A program made the position numbers and the translations under genes. Shown here piece after piece: positions 25,271 through 37,656 of a stretch of 64,000 bases of DNA (positions are counted from its first letter, which is position 1; every line of letters starts with the position of its first letter). Below the pieces are notes generated by a model. That model was not told where the DNA came from. It did no database searches and saw only the letters and a list, made by a program, of their open reading frames with translations. The DNA is from Stercorarius parasiticus (taxonomy: Eukaryota > Chordata > Aves > Charadriiformes > Stercorariidae): the NCBI GenBank assembly GCA_013396915.1, contig VWZL01000024.1, forward strand, positions 236,021-300,020, given 5' to 3'.

Positions 25271-25480
25271 CCCTCGAAAGATAAGTTGATTCACTGAGAA
25301 AAGGTGGTAACCTTGATAAAGCTACATTTTTCTTTGAAATGGTGAAGAAACATGATTATTTTTGGAACCTGGATATAGCTGCTGCAAAGGACTCTACTGC
25401 TGGTAAGGCATGCAAAGGAATATTTGTGGATTTGGGATTTTCAGAGCAATGGTGCAGAAACTCTGTCCAGTTTATGTGAC
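25271..25480 (+). pseudogene. TTC21A: TTC21A relic exon E
   Basis: After AAATTTTCAG the sequence reads SKDKLI, then after a frameshift LRKGGNLDKATFFFEMVKKH, and further on ACKGIF. This follows the family segment LIDLLRRSGKLEDIPAFFEL, then YCRGIY. The frame shifts near 25291. The 3' border is uncertain. Confidence 0.8.
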
Positions 25481-28400
25481 TGCTTTAAGACTCAGTTTGT
25501 TAAATGTTATTTCTTCACATGCACAAAAATGAAACTAGTGTTTTCAGATTTGCTTATAAGTTAGAGCTGGTAAAAATGCAATCTTCTTAATAGGTCAAGA
25601 CTTCTTTTGGAGACTACTGGAGCATGAAGATGGGGAAAGCTGTATGTATAGTGAAATAGAGTACTCCAAATAGAAAAGAAGTATGTTGATGTGCATATAT
25701 CAACTGCAGATACTTAACACAAGTGCTTTGACTGTAAATAGTCCTCCATTAGGAGACAAATCCCAGCTTAAATTATTTCAGTGAGCCAGGATTCTGACCA
25801 AGATGTTTTTCTAGACTGTAGTCAGTAAGAGAATTCAAATAAGTCCTATAACACACTGTAAAAGACACCTGTTTATTTTGGAGATCTCAAAACATTTTCT
25901 ATACATTTGTGTTATACACATGACCTCTATATTATACAAATGTGGGGGTTTACACATTTTCCAGTTGTATATATAAATCCAGGTAGTTCTGAGTCTACTT
26001 TTTGGCTTTAGATCTTTTTAGAATTTGGCTTTAAAATGAGAGATTATATTTATAGGGTTTCACATCTAATATTTATCTGTAAATGATTTATCAAAATATG
26101 ATGAAACAAAACTAATTTGGACTATATAGTCAATCTGATAGCAAGAAGGTGTTATTATTTTTTTTTCTTTAATGCATAATGCAGAATACACAAACCCAAA
26201 GAGTTTGTAACTAGAATCTGTTTAACTTAAGTCTTTAGTGATTTCTTTATGACTTGATTGCTCATAGTAGGTCTGTACAAGCATAAGCGACTGGAATGTC
26301 TTAAGTATGAGAAGGCACAATAGAGAATGTATTGAGCAGATCTCTCAGCCTGCACCAGGCTGTCTTTGCAGCACTGAATGAAAAACTTGAAAAAATGTTC
26401 ATTCTGTAGATGTGCAATTTTTTTACTTCTGAACATTGGTGTCTAACTATATGATACAGATTCAGGCACTTCTGTGCTGAAATGGGAAGGTCCTGCTCTT
26501 CCTCCTGCCTTGCTTCTTGCCATATTATCCAATTCTGTACCTGCCTGATTCAGCTTTCTAAAATGACAGAGAAATAACCAGCAAAAATATAAATGTATTT
26601 TCCACGGGTTAGTGAATCAAATAATTTTACCACGTGAGAGGAAAAGTTCCAGAGCTCAAGGCAAGTGAGGACTTCGTTGCCAGGAGCAGAGTGATAACAA
26701 GTTGCTTTTTTTTGTAGCAACAAGCTGTTAGAGCAGCTCAACTGTACATGTGACATTACCCTTGGCGTAGCAGATGGAGCTTGCCTGATCATCAGTTTTG
26801 AGCCACGTAACTGGAGAGCACATGAGCCAATACCCTGATGCTGTAAGCTACTCTAATTATAAATCATCCTTGCCAGTTGCTCAAAGAGGTTCTTTCTAGA
26901 TCTCAGTTGTTAAGGGAAATGCTATTCTTTAGCAATATTGCTCTTCACTATTTTATTTGTCACCATTACCATACCACAGGTGTATCTTTGTGAATTGTGT
27001 TGAAAAACACAGTTAGCATCTGGCATGACCCATCTATTATCTTGCTCCCTGCTTCATAAAGGGACCACTGTGCATTTAATAGAGCTTGTAGTTTTGCTAG
27101 GATTTCAGGGTGAGAGTGAGAACATCAACTTTGACATTACATTTGGAGAAATGTAGGCATCTGTGTCCCAGAGAGAGATTTGGATTGGCAGGTTTCATTC
27201 AGCACCTAAACAAAAGTACTTCATTAATTGCAGAAACACTCTTTGTCTAAGCGTACAAGCAGAAACTAGGTACTTAAACAGTCATGTTTCAATGCAAGAG
27301 TTGTGGTATACTTGGGGAAAAATAAACAAACTCATTATCCTCCAGGGCTAACTTCCTTCTTCCTTGGCAGAGTTTTACGTGGTTGGTGTCTGATTTGTCT
27401 CTTTTTTAAATAGTTGATTTTGCATTAATCTGTGCAACAGAACTGGCAAGCACATGATCTGTAAGACTGTAAGAACTGTGAAGCTATAAATGAAAGATGG
27501 CATATGTATGAGAAAACCTGTACATCCATCAATACATTATAAAATAAATTAAACATCTGTTTGAAGAAGTTCATACACTTATTGTTTATAGTTTTTTTTA
27601 CAGATGTATACTTACTGCAAATATTTTAAAATTTTCTTTTTCTAAAAAAACTTTTTCATGGTGCTTTATATAGGTAAATATGGAAACTTCATATTGTGAA
27701 GACTGATTGCCCTCTGTTCTTTTCAAGTAGGCACATGGGACAATCTAAGCAACTTCTTAGATAATTTAACAAAGATAGGAAGAGCAATGACTGCGGTCAG
27801 AGAGCTATCAACAATACAATTCAGATTTGTCTAAATCCTCTTGGACTTTGGCTCTCCTTGTGCCCCAAGACCACAACTTTTCTGACAGACTTTTTAGAAC
27901 TTATGGAAATGCTTTTTCTTCTCCAGTGAACTTAGCCATTCCTTCCATTGTTTGGATTAAGACTACATTCCTGAGCAATGCTTTGTCTATCAAATCCAAG
28001 ACTTCTACCTGTAGGGTTGTCTATAAAGGTAGGTTGGCTGCTGTCTTGAGGTTTTTCTGTGCTTTTTCATTTCATTGTCAAGTACAGCACCTTTTGTAGA
28101 GTCCTTTTCAATGCCTAAACCAAGTTTATACACTCTGCAAAAGACTCATTTGATTCATCACTTTCAATCAGTCATCCCATTATCCTGCAGGGAGAGAACA
28201 ATGTACCACCGTTTCCTCAGCTCCTTTACAGCTCACAATGTGCTCTTACCTTCAGTCACTGCAAGCTCTACAGAACAGCATGAACCTATTAGAAGCTGTC
28301 AGTACTGACAGTAGCACCGTGCTTTGTGCTTGAGGACCTTGTTCCAGCCTTTAGCACCAAAACAAGCATTCTGAGTTCTTGTTCAAGATGTGAAAGCCAT

Positions 28401-31000
28401 CTTCTCTTTCCTTTTCATTCCCATCTTTCTTCATCAGCACATGTTCAGTGAAAAGCTGTCAGGTCTGTTATTCCAGACAAGTAGGTACTCAGCATCATAT
28501 CCTGAACATTCCGTTTGAGCCTCTGTTCTCCTGCAGTCCTTTTCCTTGAATTTCTCAGGGCAGAAAGGAGATTCCAATTAGAAACTGCTTCTGCTGCAGG
28601 CTAACATCTTACCTGGAAATACCAAAAGCCACCTGAAAATAGTTCAAAGCCATGGTTCATAATAACTATTCATTAGTATTAAAGAACAGGGGAAGCTGGG
28701 AAACCACTGAGGATTTAAGGAACTTGAACACAGTTCTTCAGAAACTGTTACTGAAGTTTGTCATTGGTAACCCTCATTAGGAAGACTGGCTTACTGTCTT
28801 CTTGTCTCAGTCAGGTTGAATTATATTTGTTTACCATGGGTCAGAACCATATCCAGGAGAGAGCTCTGTTGCTCAATTTCTTTGCAGTGTCCAGACTTTT
28901 CCAAAAAGGTGGTACTGCTTGTCACATACTTGAGGGTGAAAAGAGTAATTGCTTCAATTTGCCTCAGCAGCAGGCTTAAAAAGGAGGCATCTGGCCAGAG
29001 TTTCAGATGACAAAAAAAATTCATTCTAGTCTATTAGTAAATCAAAGGGGTGGGACCTACTCTCTGTTCCTGAGTCTGACTGGAAACACACAGCTCACAT
29101 CTCTGTGATTAAACTCTTTCATCTCTAAACCAGAGTGTGTGCATCCCAGTTGCCTATTGGAATTATTCCTGGCCCATATCATGCACTAAAATGTGAGCAG
29201 GAATTGTCTAGGACTGTGGTGGCTGACGTGGGACAAAACCATACCAGGAATTGCGCTACCAGTTTCACAATATAGACAGCAGGAGGAAATGCCAAACCCT
29301 TAGCTCTGGTGCAGTTTATTTCTTGGCATAGGAGGAGCTCTGGGTCTCAACATAAATGTAGAAAAGTTCCCTTTGAGCCAACTCAGCCTCTGGAATTCTG
29401 GCTTTGACTTGGGCTGAGTGATATTGAAGATGCAGAGCATGACGTTGGTCAGTGTACCAGCTCTCCTGATCACTTCATCAGTTGATCAGCATGAATTTGT
29501 CACTTCTGTAGAAAGTCGAGGGTTTTATTTATCAATGGAAATGTGGAGAAGAGATGTACCAGAATGCCTTTCAATTTTATTCGCTACCCTAGTTAATAAT
29601 CACGGTTGCCTCCTTGCCTGGTTGGAAGGTTCATCCCAGTGATCTGAAAGCTTGCAGTTTGTCATGCTTGGGAATATCCCAAAACCGCACGTGAAGAAGA
29701 TCCGTCACCCACAGATAGTAACAGGTAATATCACTGCTATAATATCAGTAAATAAGGCACTGCAAGGTTCCCATCTTCTTTACCAGCAAGCAGCATTTAG
29801 CATCAAGTTTATCAGTGAGTAACTTGCCAAGATCTTCAAACATACTAGTGAAAATGCTAATCTGTTTAAAGCTGATGACCGTGAAATGGGGAGTGGGAGA
29901 AGAAGGGATGGGGACTTGTGTGCTGAGCAATGTAGCTCAAGCACAGACCAAGAGCAAAGGCCTGAGCAGCAGGCCCAATGGGTGTGTCCCCAGATGAGGC
30001 TTCTCAGGGTTTTTTTTTTCTCATTCATCATTTTCTCCCAATGTTTCCACAGAAGTCTGATCCAAGGTTGCAGCTCCACTATATCAGAGCTGACCCTGAA
30101 CACAGGCGGCTGAACACCCAGGGGGTGTAGGACGGGATTGCAGCACCTGGTTGTGTACTCAGGACCCTTGCCAAGTGGGGTTTTCCTGTAGATTTTCAGC
30201 TGATCCTACTCTTGGCCAAGGACCTTCTTCTGTTTTGAGGGTACCCAGTGAGTCCAAGAGCCTTGCCCTTCCTTCCACATCTTCTTGTAGTTGTTTCAGG
30301 CCAGAATGGCCATCCCAGGCTCTGCTGTCCCTGTTCAACGGTGCTTGTGTTGGTTGTCCTTCTGGATGAGAGCACAAATGCAACTTTTTAGCAAGACAAA
30401 TTCTGATCTGCAGTCAAAAATTACTCCACTGTGCATCTGAGTACACAACATCCAGCAACTGCTGTCATCTCAGGTGCTTTTCTCGGTTTGGCTGAAATAC
30501 TCGGCACTGTAAAAACAATTAACTGAAGCTAAACTAGATGGGTATCTACACCAATCAGTTGTGAATACTTAGCATCTCAACATCCACAAGTGGAGGCACT
30601 CAGCCTTTTTCTGCTCTTTGTGTTGTGTTCCCTGAAATTAGCTGAAATTCTGTTCTTTGAGATATGTTATTGTATGTATATTCCTACATCGCTTGCTTTG
30701 AGGCCAGAAGTATTTTTACAGAAATTATGGTGTTGAAACAGATATTGTAGGGTGTGCGCCTTTCTTTTTACAGCAGCATGACATGAAAAAGAAGAAATGG
30801 GAATAAAGGAGGGTGCCTTATATGTATCCCTTGTGCATACTACTGAGATAAAAATTCGTCAGTCTCGAGTGTATGAATTTACGTACCGCGAAAGCACAAA
30901 TGTGCGTATTGACAACACACCTAGAAATAGAACATTAATATCTAACCATTCTTTTTTAATGTCTTTTCATTTTAAAAATAAAGGAAAATGTAGCCCTTCT
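25481..31000. other. Large gene-free interval inside the pseudogene
   Basis: No exon is recognised. Positions 27800-30400 are less AT-rich and show many short open frames on both strands; they may be one or more old, unclassified repeats. I cannot assign a family. Confidence 0.5.
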
Positions 31001-31054
31001 GAAAAATTCCATGCATGGAAGACCTGGAGCAGGACGAAATTAGCTGTAGAGCAG
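31001..31054 (+). pseudogene. TTC21A: Possible TTC21A relic exon F
   Basis: The frame reads EKFHAWKTWSRTKLAVEQ before a GTATGC donor-like site. It vaguely follows the family segment KFLNKARKDSTWGQSAIYHM, keeping K-F, A, K and W, but needs small gaps. It lies in the right order just before relic G. Confidence 0.35.
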
Positions 31055-31262
31055 GTATGCAAATAATAGCAATTTAAAGAGACTCATTTTTAGTCCGAGA
31101 ACCAGTGTGATTTATGAGATACTTAGAAAAACAAATGTGTAACCGCTCTGTTTACATATGGGGTAGTTAGAATTTATAGACAAAGATGCGTATTGCTTTA
31201 TATTAGTTGCTATTTGATAAAATAGGAAATACCATATAGAATTTAATGTTACAATAATTTAG

Positions 31263-31450
31263 ATGAGAAGAAGGAAGTGGCACAACATGATGTAAGAACA
31301 GCAGAAAAATTATTAAAGGAGCTTTATCCTTGTTTGTAAGAGGGCCAAAATCAGCTAAAGACATTACAGAACTACCGTTTAATGGCTACTACAGGCATAT
31401 GCAATGTAGAAAAAGCTCTCAGTGTTTTTGTAGAAATGGCAAAAAATGAG
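31263..31450 (+). pseudogene. TTC21A: TTC21A relic exon G
   Basis: The acceptor AATTTAG is followed by DEKKEVAQHDVRTAEKLLKE and LYPCL, then TAA at 31337-31339, then QNQLKTLQNYRLMATTG and VEKALSVFVEMAKNE before GTAAGA. This is a clear match to the MEKKELEQQGVSTAEKLL segment onward. The in-frame stop truncates it while both splice sites remain good. Confidence 0.92.
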
Positions 31451-32149
31451 GTAAGAATTCTTAAGATCTCTTTATGCACATTCCTTCCTGTTATAAATTG
31501 CTAATAGACCCTTGATTTGCCTTTTTAACTGTTTTTTCTTCACAATGAACAGCATTTTCTTCTTCACTTTAAGCTAAAACCTTTGAAATTAAATTAATAA
31601 GCATATTAAAATACTTATATATGAATTTGTTTCCTAATTTTTTCCGTGTTCAGTAAGGACTGAAAAAGACAGAATGTGGGGCCTTTATTTTGTACTTTTT
31701 CCTCTTTACTTAAGCTCAAAATGAACTTTTCCAGTAAACACAGTGGATGAGATTCTGATGTCATTAATACTAAATTTTTCCATTGATTTCAGTGGACTTA
31801 GGAGTACCAGTATTTATAAAGCTTCACAGAATAATTTTTCTAAAGCATACAGTTTATTTGCTTGTAGAAAATCACACCCATAACTCTTAAGGGTTATGAA
31901 AACTGTGGATTTCAGTAAACTGCTTACTAGCACAACAGTTTCTTAAAAAAAGGAAACAGATTGAATTATGTACTGAATGTTCTGCAGAATCTGGAGGCAA
32001 GATCAAGCTACTATGCTGTTAATAGTAAATAAATAGGACATTATTCCTCAAGACTTACTCTTTCAATTCTGTGATGTGCATGAGCGATTTGAATTATTGA
32101 CATTTTGCTCCTTTCCCAAGGTTTTCAATATAGTCAAATCAATATTGGG
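31451..32149. other. No gene recognised between relic G and a CR1
   Basis: AT-rich intron-like sequence. Nothing else could be supported. Confidence 0.5.
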
Positions 32150-32692
32150 AAATATTGAGACCACACCTTGAGTACTTTATTCCGTTTTGGGCCCCTCTCA
32201 ACAAGAAAGATATTGAGGTGCTGGAGCAGGTCCAGAGAAGGGCAACAGAGCTGGTGAGGGGTCTGGAGAACAAGTCTTGTGAGGAGTGGCTGAAGGAGCT
32301 GGGGTTGTTCAGCCTGGAGAAAAGGAGGCTGAGGAGAGACCTCCTCGCTCTCTACAACTACCTGAAAGGAGGGTGTAGCCAGGAGGGGTCGGTCTCTTCT
32401 CCCAAGTGACTAATGATAGGACAAGAGGAAAGGGACTCAAGTTGCACCAGGGGAGGTTTAGATTGGATATTAGGAAAAATTTATTCACTCAAAGGGTTAC
32501 CAAGCATTGGAACAGGCTGCCCAAGGAAGTGGTTAAATCATCATCCCTGAAGGTATTTAGAACATGAGTAGACATGGTGCTGAGGGACATGTTTTAGTGG
32601 TGGTTTTGGCAGTGTTATGTTAACAGTTGGACTTGACAATATTAAGGGTCTTTTCCAACCTAAATGATTCTATGATTCTATGATTCTGTGAA
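32150..32692 (+). mobile_element. CR1 LINE fragment, sense
   Basis: Runs from 'attgagaccacaccttgagt' through 'gctggagcaggtccagagaa' and 'ttcagcctggagaaaaggag' to a clean tail with two copies of ATTCTATG and ATTCTGTGA. The intact octamer tail marks the true 3' end. Confidence 0.95.
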
Positions 32693-33431
32693 ATAGCAGC
32701 GTGAAACTACAACTGGCTGAACACTCTGGTCCAGCAAAGTATTTAATTACATGCCTCCCTGCATGAATATGTATACTTAATGATACTTATACTTAATAGA
32801 GCTGTATGAATGCTCAAAACTAATCATCGATCATTAAACATATTAAAGCGGGTAACTTGTTTTGCTACTTAAAGGAGCCCTTTGACCTTGATTTGATTAG
32901 CAGTGTTTTAAATAATTAAGAGTTGAATCATCCAGATTCTTCATACTGCACTGAGGAAACGTTGTCACATTGACAGTACCCAGCTGTACAAGATTATTCC
33001 TGGAAGTTGTATCTTTGCCTGTAACATGGGAGATGGTTTTCCTTTTGTATTGTCTGTGCTCAATGTTCAGACAAGCTGAAAAGATTTTACAGGTGTTTTA
33101 ATTATAAGAACTTTTGATCCATATATTCCATCTAGTTTGTCAATGATATGTTGCTCTAATATAAAGATTTCTGTATTGTGAGATCCTAAAAATCTGCCTA
33201 TAGGAATTCAACTGCAAGAAAAAAGGTAAAAGTACAAGTATGTGTTCAGTGGAGTTTCTGTGCTATATTGGATGTTTACTATAAATGGAAGTACTGAGGT
33301 TTATTTCACAATCTGTTAAAAACCTGTTTGGTTTTGCATTAGCCTTTTGTAATACAACAGTGCAAGAAATGATACGATCACCAACATATGAAGGGAGATT
33401 GCTGTAATTCATATGATTTATATTTTCTTAG

Positions 33432-33660
33432 AAGGAAGGCATTCACATTATTTTGACAATGACCCAAGCCCATGTGATACTTAAAACAGCCTGACAAGGC
33501 CAGAATTCAACTAAAACGATTAGCAAAAATAAACTGGACGTTGTCAGATGCTGAAGAGTCAAAAAAAAAGTGTGGTGCTATTTGTTGTTACTCATCTCTC
33601 AGTTCATTGATCCTGATATACTGGTTTAGTCTCTAAACAGAACGTGTTCTAAAGCAGTAC
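33432..33660 (+). pseudogene. TTC21A: TTC21A relic exon H
   Basis: After TTTTCTTAG it reads KEGIHIILTMTQAHVILKTA then TGA (33492-33494). One base on, the frame resumes as DKARIQLKRLAKINWTLSDA, EES, and after an A9 run KSVVLFVVTH; later NRTCSKA appears. These match KEHIPALL.MA.AYMILKQT, RARNQLKRIAKMNW, AEEFEKSWLLLADIY and NRSCCKA of the family. At least two frameshifts and about 17 lost bases are present. Confidence 0.88.
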
Positions 33661-34134
33661 CCTGCAGTGCCCAGGACCTGTGCCAGCATCAGGGCTCTGA
33701 AAAGCACGGCGACGTGACAAGCTCCTTTCCTGTGAGCACGATGGCTGCGAACGTGTTAGCACTCATTTCCCAGCCCTGACTAGTGGGATCCCACCAAGTG
33801 TCACCTGCAAACTGGACCAAGATTCAAGGTGCATAAGACCTTATTACTTAGCAAATTCTTTTCCTTGAAGCTCTCTTTTTGGGGGTTTCCTAACACAACG
33901 TATGCATTAATCCAATTGAAATGTCCAGATAGAAAATAATTGTACCACAGGCCACATGTTCATTATCTTCATGTTTTCTGGGATATCACAGAATGATCCA
34001 CAGATATCACAGAATATCCTATTTTAACTCTAAATCTGTTGTCATATCAGTTCTGAAGTGCTGTTTTAACCTCAGATTAACCTCAAGAAGCTGTACAGGC
34101 GGTAAACAACTATTTTTTTCTGCCTGTCTTGAAG

Positions 34135-34203
34135 GTTTCAAACTTGCTTTCAGTTACCTAAAGGGTAAGAGATAATGTGGAGATGATAGAAGTTTGTCAT
34201 GAT
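34135..34203 (+). pseudogene. TTC21A: TTC21A relic exon J
   Basis: After TGTCTTGAAG the exon reads FKLAFSYLKGKR, then one extra base near 34175 makes TAA; in the next frame it reads NVEMIEVCHD up to a GTAACT donor. Family sequence here is GFKLAFNYLKDKKFVEAIEI. Confidence 0.92.
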
Positions 34204-34288
34204 GTAACTCATTCACAAAGCTTCGAATTAAACCATGAGAAAAATAGTTTTAAATTTTTTATCAACTGTTGGTTTTTTTATAAACTAG

Positions 34289-34364
34289 GTTTTGACACTC
34301 TCTCCAAGTCATCCAAAGATTCTCAAAGACTTTGGAAAAGACACAAGCAGCAATCAAACCCTAA
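34289..34364 (+). pseudogene. TTC21A: TTC21A relic terminal exon K
   Basis: After AACTAG the exon reads VLTLSPSHPKILKDF, then after a loss of about two bases EKTQAAIKP and TAA (34362-34364). This fits the C terminus ..YPKIREEILEKARRSLRP. The ancestral stop codon appears to be kept, so the 3' limit of the gene is clear. Confidence 0.85.
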
Positions 34365-35664
34365 AAATAAGATCCTAATACAAAATGTTTAGCTACTAGA
34401 GATGTCAGTAAACAGCAGAATTTTTTTAAAAAGTCAAGTAAATATGTATTTTAGACTTTCTAATTAACATAAAATTAAAGTTTTCATTTTTTAGAAGAAT
34501 CACATGGAAAGACAACTGTTTAAGAAAGGAATAAGATGACTCAGACATGAACAATAAAGTCTGTGTATGCTCAGCAAGAGAGAGCTTTAAATTCACCAAC
34601 AGGGAACATCGCATTTATCATAGCTGTATTATAAAGATGCTTCCATTTAAAAGACAGTGAATATCAGACCCTCTGTCTTGCAGCCAATTATATTATTTCC
34701 TCAGACTGAAAGAACCCTAAAGTGACCGTAAATTTGATTCATCAATTTTAAACATCCTTTACCTGCACAGATGGTGCAGAAAGGTTTTAAATAAAACCAG
34801 TAAGACCATCATATGCAGTAGTCTCTGTTAAGGACATTACAAGACCTGCCACCTCCAGCAGCCTCTGAGACCCAGGATTTCTCCTGCCCAGGAGATTCTC
34901 ACTGGGCCCTCATACCTGCTCTGTGATCTCCTGCTTGCCAGCTAGTCCAGCTTGCTTGTCCTGCACAGCCCCCTTGGATACCCCAAATCCTAAAGTTCAT
35001 CTTCTTTTTCCCTTCTTATCAGTAGCACCGTCCAGTGCTATGAAATTAACCATTTCATAGCAAGCATACCTTTTCACAGCTCAACAGTGCTCATACTGAA
35101 ATAAAGGCTTCATCCTGTAGCAATAGAAAGAAGAGGAAAAAGTGAAGTCAGTTGTCCCTTTATCCTCACTTATTGATGATGAAGGCCATTGTAGTGTATT
35201 TATTAAGAATTGTACGTTATATCAAGGTTTTGTCAGTGTTTTCAAGATAGTGTATCCATAGACTTTTTTACTTATGTAACAAAAAGATTTCCGCTCATGC
35301 TGTCCTAACTTGATGCCAAGTGATGATAAGCTAGGAATATTTATGGGTTTATTAGTGTTATGAACAACTCAAACTCAGGTATGGAAGAGGAGAAATATAG
35401 AGAAAAAATAATGAAAAATTAAATACTCTGTTTGCACTGGAAGGAATCTTCTCTAGTCCTACTTAATACACTTAAAACCATCTCTGTTGAGAAGAGAAGC
35501 ATGTGCTTTACATTAGCACATACTTAAGTTAACAATGTGCTTAATGCTATCCTGAATAGAGATGTTACGTTGAATTGCTGCTATAAAGAAGGAAGGAAAC
35601 CTTGGCATTTGCACTGCAAAAATAAACCTGAGGCTCTCATTTCTAGAGACAGAGTAAATAAATA
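34365..35664. other. No gene after the pseudogene
   Basis: AT-rich sequence, presumably old TTC21A 3'UTR and intergenic DNA. Nothing recognised. Confidence 0.5.
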
Positions 35665-36035
35665 AAGATATAAGTAGTGCTGAATTGTGTCATGCCAAAG
35701 ATCCATCTAGCCAATATCCTAGTGACGATGGGTGACAACAGGTGCTTAGGAAAAATGTGTAAGAGCAGAGCAAGCATAGAGTTGCGCAATATTCACAGTA
35801 AACCCACCCAATGTCTGGAAGTCAGTTTATGCTTTAGGAGCTCCCTGAAAGATGACTATATCCTCAACTTTGTGCTCAGTAGCATCAAGTCCACCCAAAT
35901 CTCCTTATTTGCTTGTACAGTCCTGGAATCTTTCCCCACCTCCATCCTATCCCTCACAACATCCTTTATCCCATTGTGTTTACTGGTAAAGATTTGGAGT
36001 GCAGAAATTCATTTTTGCCTACACTTGTGAGAAAG
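35665..36035 (-). mobile_element. Old CR1/L3-like LINE tail, antisense
   Basis: On the minus strand the tail reads 'ggctagatggatctttggca' followed by 'tgacacaattcag', a worn form of the well-known amniote CR1/L3 end (gggctagatggacc..tggtctgacccagt). The plus strand then has 'caacaggtgcttaggaaaaa' and 'gtaagagcagagcaagca' as in that class. The inner limit is uncertain. Confidence 0.55.
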
Positions 36036-37656
36036 CCTGAGGTGGCCCTGGCTTGAGGTGGTCCTTCAGAGAGGAAGAGTTCTGGACTCTGATTCCTGGA
36101 CTGTGCATGTTCTGAAACAGATTTCATAGCCCCTGGAGGGATATGGGCCTCCACGATTTAGCAGTAGGTGAGATGTGTTTTGGATGGCAGCTCTAGACTT
36201 TAGCATCTCAAGCCAAGCTTCACAACTGGAGCTCTGTGGCAATGCTGCAATACCAAAAACTAATCAGCCTTCTCATTGCCACTAACACCAATCTCCATGT
36301 TGTTTCATTTCCTTCCCTTACAATTAACGTTCTAATCAAAAGTTCAGGTTTTTTCACCCTGGCAAGTGCTTGTACATGGAACAGCTTCCCAGTCCCAATG
36401 GCTGAACTGCCCCCTCTCCATTCACACATGTCCCATAGGTTCACCTCTTCCACAAACCATATATGTAGAGCCCAGAGCAAAACACAGACAGTCCCTCAAG
36501 AGCTGTATGCCTAAACAATGTCTGAAGTGGAGGAATTCTGAAAACAGCTGTAACTCATCATCCTCAGTGTAATTTATTTCTCCTTTGGGCATCACAACAC
36601 AGACCGACATCAAAGCCACTCAGCTGCAAAAAGAGTACGATACCATGCGTGTTGCTGTAGAGTACAGATTATGGATAAACAATTACTCAAGCTAAATGGC
36701 ATGATGTCCAAAAGGGGAATAAACAAACAACAACATTCTTCAACAAAATTGTATGTAAGGAACACATAAAGACTTTGGAAAAATAAATTAGCAGTAGAAA
36801 AATGAATGAGTTTGCCAGGTCTAACAAGGATGATGAATGTAGTGAAAGTGAGTGAAGAGACTGTTTGGCTAGGAGGCCACTTTCTGACCTCCTAGCCAAA
36901 ACTAACTGGAAGCTAAAAATGATCTATGATGTAAGGGGGAAAAAGTGTTCAATGACTTAAAGAAGGTCTCAGTGCTAAAATATCACACGAAACTTTTTAT
37001 TGCTTCCAGTAAAATAGAAAGGATTTGTTGAAGAGGACCATTGGGATGATATGGAAAAGGTCCCGGTCCTACTGTATCCATTCCATGGACAGTGGACCCC
37101 ATTAGCATACCCGGGTGGATGAGCCTCGCTGCCTTCTCCAGTTAGTTTCCTTAACTCTTGCTTTTTCACTTGACAGCTGGTCTCTGGCTGCAGTTGAAGT
37201 TGAAGGTGAGCATTGCTGCCCACCTATTGATGGCCTGTGTGTCCCAAAGGGATTTCCCCCAATCACAGAAACAAGTCTCTGGGTTTCCACCAGCTACAGG
37301 CATTTCTTGTTTTCTTTGTCACTAGATATGCAAAGCGGGGCTTTATTTTACATTTGACTGAAGAACCTGTGCATCTGCAATGGCCACAGACAGATGCCTT
37401 AAACCATTAAGTGGACATAAATCATCATGGTCCACGAGTATAAAATGGTAAGGGGACTGCAGTGAATGGGGATATAAAAAGGCAAAACATCCTTCCCCCT
37501 AGAAGAAAGTTATCCATTACAAAGGCTTCTACATTTTCTTCTGAAGTGCTACATCAGGGTCACTGTCAAAGAGGGGATTCAGGTCTTGGCAACATTGCCT
37601 GGTGCCTCCCCTACCTACTGCCTGTCCCAAGCTGGTGGAAAGCAGCGTGTCCCAAT
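36036..37656. other. Intergenic, no gene recognised
   Basis: Short open frames on both strands overlap each other and match nothing known to me. The stretch includes the hairpin at 36864-36900. Confidence 0.5.
36864..36900. repeat. Perfect 13-bp inverted repeat (hairpin)
   Basis: TTTGGCTAGGAGG, an 11-base spacer, then CCTCCTAGCCAAA. The arms are perfect and the stem is half G/C. No mobile element edge is evident around it. Confidence 0.9.

Larger units (their letters stand above)
15763..34364 (+). pseudogene. TTC21A: TTC21A unitary pseudogene (IFT139-like TPR protein)
   Basis: TTC21A is a roughly 1,300-residue tetratricopeptide protein related to TTC21B (IFT139 of the IFT-A complex); human mutations cause sperm flagellum defects. 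Here its exons survive as relics in order on the plus strand: 15763-15850, 16845-16994, 23095-23338, 24935-about 25046, 25271-about 25480, possibly 31001-31054, 31263-31450, 33432-about 33660, 34135-34203 and 34289-34364. The position between GORASP1(-) and CSRNP1(-) is that of mammalian TTC21A. Disabling changes include stops at 15841 and 31337, an 11-base net loss in the second relic, frameshifts near 24970, 25291, 33489, 33561 and 34175, and apparent absence of about 700 central codons. Many splice sites remain readable. The relics could not encode a working protein. Identification is from remembered family sequence. Confidence 0.88.

Noticed and set aside
35677..36030. A 117-codon plus-strand open frame
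   Set aside because: It is antisense to an old LINE tail and matches no protein family.
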